From the NCBI GenBank assembly GCA_025449115.1, contig JAHLKC010000094.1:98049-162048 (forward strand): a stretch of 64,000 bases of DNA, given 5' to 3'. The position numbers and the translations under genes are program-made. This document shows positions 61,094-64,000 of this stretch, piece by piece. The DNA comes from Chytridium lagenaria. Lineage: Eukaryota; Chytridiomycota; Chytridiomycetes; Chytridiales; Chytridiaceae. How positions within the stretch are numbered: position 1 is the stretch's first letter; the number at the start of each line of letters is the position of its first letter. The notes under the pieces are model-generated. The model did not search any database. It had not been told where the DNA came from and saw only the letters and a program-made list of their open reading frames with translations.

Positions 61094-62430
61094 ATGAAAT
61101 TGTATATATTCGTGCCTGTCTTTATGAATAATAAATATTATGGTAACAAATTTGCTATTACATTCACAAGCACACTAATGACCCTCTGCAAAGCTCCATT
61201 GCACACTTGTGTTGGGCGTAATCCTGACTGCTGCGCAGCTTGTCATCTGCAGGTATCGCAGTGTGCTCGCTGTGTTGATATAATTCCTACGGCACATTGT
61301 CGCATTGAGAGTTCTTATCGCAATTACCGAACGGTCATCCTCCCCACACTATCAGATGTGTGCGGTCGCTGTTTTGCGATTCCCGGTTTATGCTTTTGCA
61401 TCCACAACATTCTCAGTATCCGTCGGGATTCGACGTCGTCACCATCTGCTGTCGATGCCGTACCTGCTGCAATGTCTACCGGTTGCCAAACTTCCCCAGC
61501 GAGTAAACGTCAGCGACTGTTCAACACCGAAGCCTATAATGCTAAGCGGGTATCTGCTCACCAGCATCTGCTTCCCGACTCCGTTGCCTCTGCTATGCAA
61601 GAACATGGCGTATTTACCATTCCTAATGAAGACAACTTGGACAAGATATCTGAACAGGCTGTAATGTTGATGTCAAAAGACACCCTCGCTTATCTTATAT
61701 GCGCCGTATGCGAATTGTACCACTCTCCTACGGTTTCGTCTCTGATAGATCCCACCCCCTTTTACGAGGTATTTCATATGATTGTTAACTACATTCACTT
61801 ACTTTATGAAGGAATGGACTTCTATTTTAAAGCCTCCTCCACATTTACCGGACGCTGTCATCAAAGACTACTGTGTGAAGGACATCGCCCCCGCCGTCGC
61901 CGACATTATGTTACAGCGTCATGGTTGGTTTTTATATCAACGCTTTTCTTACATTCTAAAGGCGTATCTATCATCAACGATATCACTCTACTGCGCCTGT
62001 GCTCTGAATGCAAAGCCGACCTTGTCGACTCACGGCCGTCAAAATTACCCGTCAACAGCATACGAAATGGGAATTACATAGGTCACCTCCCTGACATTTT
62101 TCGCTCACTTACGAGGACGGATGAGCTCCTCCTGGCACTTTCGACGCCTGTATGCAATATAACGACTGTTAAGCCGACGAAGAACGGAGAGATTAGAAGC
62201 CACACTTACTTGGTCCGGAATACTGCTGGCCCCTTGACGGCGCTAGTGCCAAGAGACATTACCAATCTCTGTCGCGTAACGTTTGTTGGAACTTTTACAT
62301 CACGACAGGTAGCTCTCACAAAGCAGCGTTACGATGTGCAGCTTGATAAGTGTCGTGATATGTTAGGCTTTTTGCGGAAGTACAACATTTTATATGCCGA
62401 TACTTGTCCCGTCATACCGGATACTTCACC
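61094..62430 (+). CDS. Helitron-like element 2, Cys-rich N-terminus and DUF6570-like domain
   Basis: The N-terminal part is rich in Cys/His pairs (CCAACHLQVSQCARC, VCGRCFAIPGLCFC), likely zinc binding. A nuclear-type basic stretch SKRQRLF follows. DUF6570-like domain: LRLCSECKADLVDSRPSK, LPDIFRSLTRTDELLLAL, RSHTYLVRNTAGPLTALV. Between about 61,780 and 61,960 another frame (VIKDYCVKDIAPAVADIMLQ) looks more protein-like, so two small frame changes may be present. The exon ends in SPG at a GTAAGT donor (62,431). The start codon is uncertain. Confidence 0.65.
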
Positions 62431-62800
62431 AGGTAAGTTTTCTATCCCGTACATTCATTTTACAACTTACCTTCTCGTCTCCCGACCTCGGGAGGTGATG
62501 TCATCCGTATGAACCAATTTATTTAATAACTCATTTAAATTTTATTAACTTCCCTCCTCATCTCCCGACCTCGGGAGGTTATGTTCTTCGTATGAATCAT
62601 ATTATTTAATACCTCATTGCATTATTATTTACTCCCGTCCTCTCCTCTTGATCTCGATATTTTATGGCATTCATATGAACCGATTTATTTAATCCATCCT
62701 GTATTTTTATTAATTATCTTCCTCTCCTTCCGATCTCTTGATATTTACCCATTCTTGTAGTGTACTCATGTATATAGTGTCTAACCGCCTTCGTTGCTTT
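62431..62800 (+). repeat. intron with degenerate tandem repeats, Helitron-like element 2
   Basis: Begins GTAAGT; the acceptor is either TTGTAG near 62,760 or GCTTTAG near 62,802 (the latter gives DIFSYTDATECD). It holds about four units of roughly 80-90 bases. The first two contain the hairpin CTCCCGACCTCGGGAG, then CGTATGAA and TTATTTAAT; units 3 and 4 are more worn. Confidence 0.55.
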
Positions 62801-62802
62801 AG

Positions 62803-64000
62803 ACATATTCTCCTACACCGACGCTACGGAATGTGATAGTAGCATCGACATCGACGTCGAACTAGCCACTCATCATGTACCGTCTGACCGGGCAATCCTT
62901 TGTCAGGGGATCCTACTTTCGGTGACCCTATGCTGTCATCTTTTGTGTTAACGCAATCACCGTGCAAAAAAGATCCTCTGCTCTTGGTACGTAACTCAAA
63001 CCTCAACGAGTCTTCTTGGGAATGGCACGAGGTAGTCAGAATGTTCCCTACCCTTTTTCCTTACGGTTGCGGTGGTCCCGGTGAGAATCGAGAACGAAAA
63101 CTTACCTTGCTGCAATGGATACGTCGATGCTTGAGAGTGTGGGGTCGTCAATTTGCTACGCACTACGCCTTCGCCGCCTTCGCATTCGATAAAGTAGCTA
63201 CCCAGCATGCTTACCGTAGCCTTAGTTGCTCTATGAAGGTGCAACGGCACGCTGCCACTGACTCTCAAATAACTTCCTCCGTCATCGATAAGGCTTTGCG
63301 TGAAATTGAATCTTATGCCGTTAGATCACGACACGGACTTAAGGGACTTACCACCGAGGCAGCCGACACCGTCGCTTCGATCGAGTCATTGAGAAGGGGG
63401 GTCCAAGCTGGTGAGCAGACGTTCCCCGGATCAAATGCCTCTTCATCTCGTGGACGCCGTGAAGGCTTTGCTGCGATTAGAAGACTTGGCCAGGCTCACG
63501 TTTTCTTGACCCTTACACCAAATACCGTTGGGAGTTACTCCGTCGGTATCACCTCTGGCCTTATTGATCCCACGAATCTTTCGGCTCTTAACTCTGTTCT
63601 CCCATCGGATGATATTTTAAAAAAGGCCGTGAGAGGAAATGCGTTTGCGGCGGCATCATACTTCGTTGCTTGTCTTAACGTTGTTATTGACGTCATTATC
63701 GGATTTGACAGAACCTACGGCAGACCGAAGGTCCAAGGTGGGGTCTTAGGACACGTGGATAATTACTTATGTTCCATTGAGACTACTAAAAGTGGTGACC
63801 TGCATGCACACTTTGTAATATGGTTAGTTGGAATGCCACGAACACATTCGGGATACATATCTGCTCTCACACGGGATACCTTCAGAACGCGCTTGTGTAA
63901 ACTTCAAGACACAATCGGTACCTGTTCCCCATCCATATTTGGCAAAGCACCTACCGAAGACGTTTTTCATCCATCTCATTGCCCAAATACTTCGTGCTCT
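62803..64000 (+). CDS. Helitron-like element 2, Rep (HUH nuclease) domain, 3' end outside window
   Basis: The main frame is open from 62,888 to the right edge. Landmarks: SSWEWHEVVRMFPTLFPYGC followed by GGP, a Q-rich mid part, GQAHVFLTLTPNTVGSYSV, VIIGFDRTYGRPK, and the HUH motif SGDLHAHFVIWLVG (about 63,793-63,834). In Helitrons this domain nicks and rejoins DNA. The first exon piece (62,803-62,900) is in another frame; a one-base change at the GGGG near 62,906 would join them. The Rep block here is far better kept than in element 1. Confidence 0.8.

Larger units (their letters stand above)
60609..64000 (+). mobile_element. Helitron-like element 2 (5' part; runs off the window)
   Basis: Starts TCTCTTGGGG at the break in the LTR, fitting the 5' TC of Helitrons. 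It codes for a Cys-rich N-terminal region, a DUF6570-like domain, and a Rep HUH domain. The helicase part would lie right of the window. It is the younger insertion, being nested in a recent LTR element. Confidence 0.75.

Overview
The window looks like nuclear DNA of a filamentous or zoosporic fungus, probably an early-diverging (chytrid-like) lineage. The genes have short GT..AG introns (about 37-90 bases, with T-rich introns up to a few hundred). The gene set includes a fungal-type nitrate reductase, a ferric-reductase-like flavocytochrome, a type II P-type ATPase and a membrane protein with an SH3-like end. The lineage is an inference; no rRNA or tRNA gene was seen.

Layout. (1) 1-1,652: 3' part of a DEAH-box RNA helicase. 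(2) 2,040-7,200, 20,505-24,880 and 29,010-32,000: three related clusters of a family of 38-42-residue peptide genes, always in head-to-head pairs with a shared promoter. Clusters 1 and 2 are inverted copies of each other; cluster 3 repeats the first two thirds of cluster 2. I count 13 intact peptide genes, three clear pseudogenes and two relics. (3) Between clusters 1 and 2: a Helitron-like element with Rep (HUH) and Pif1-like helicase parts (about 8,560-14,620), an unrecognised two-exon gene (15,137-15,850), and a complete six-exon nitrate reductase (16,679-19,579). (4) Between clusters 2 and 3: a ferric-reductase-like gene on the minus strand (25,240-27,619). (5) 32,600-48,590: a small coiled-coil protein gene, a single-pass membrane protein gene, a P-type ATPase gene with an N-terminal extension, and a long low-complexity protein gene with Sel1-like segments. 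(6) 48,427-51,018: a 1-kb tandem duplication that copies the end of the Sel1-like gene and the start of a BTB/T1-domain gene. (7) 51,019-60,608: a Ty3-type LTR retrotransposon inserted in the second BTB copy. It encodes Gag, an aspartic protease, reverse transcriptase with RNase H, and integrase, and also an exonuclease III/AP-endonuclease-like (EEP) domain between RNase H and integrase. (8) 60,609 to the right edge: a second Helitron-like element, which starts with a 22-bp perfect palindrome inside the 3' LTR and runs out of the window.

The most unusual items are the EEP domain inside an LTR element and the tiny-peptide gene family. Many genes change reading frame without stops accumulating on either side, often near homopolymers. 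This suggests uncorrected base-calling indels in at least part of the sequence, so some apparent frameshifts may not be biological.
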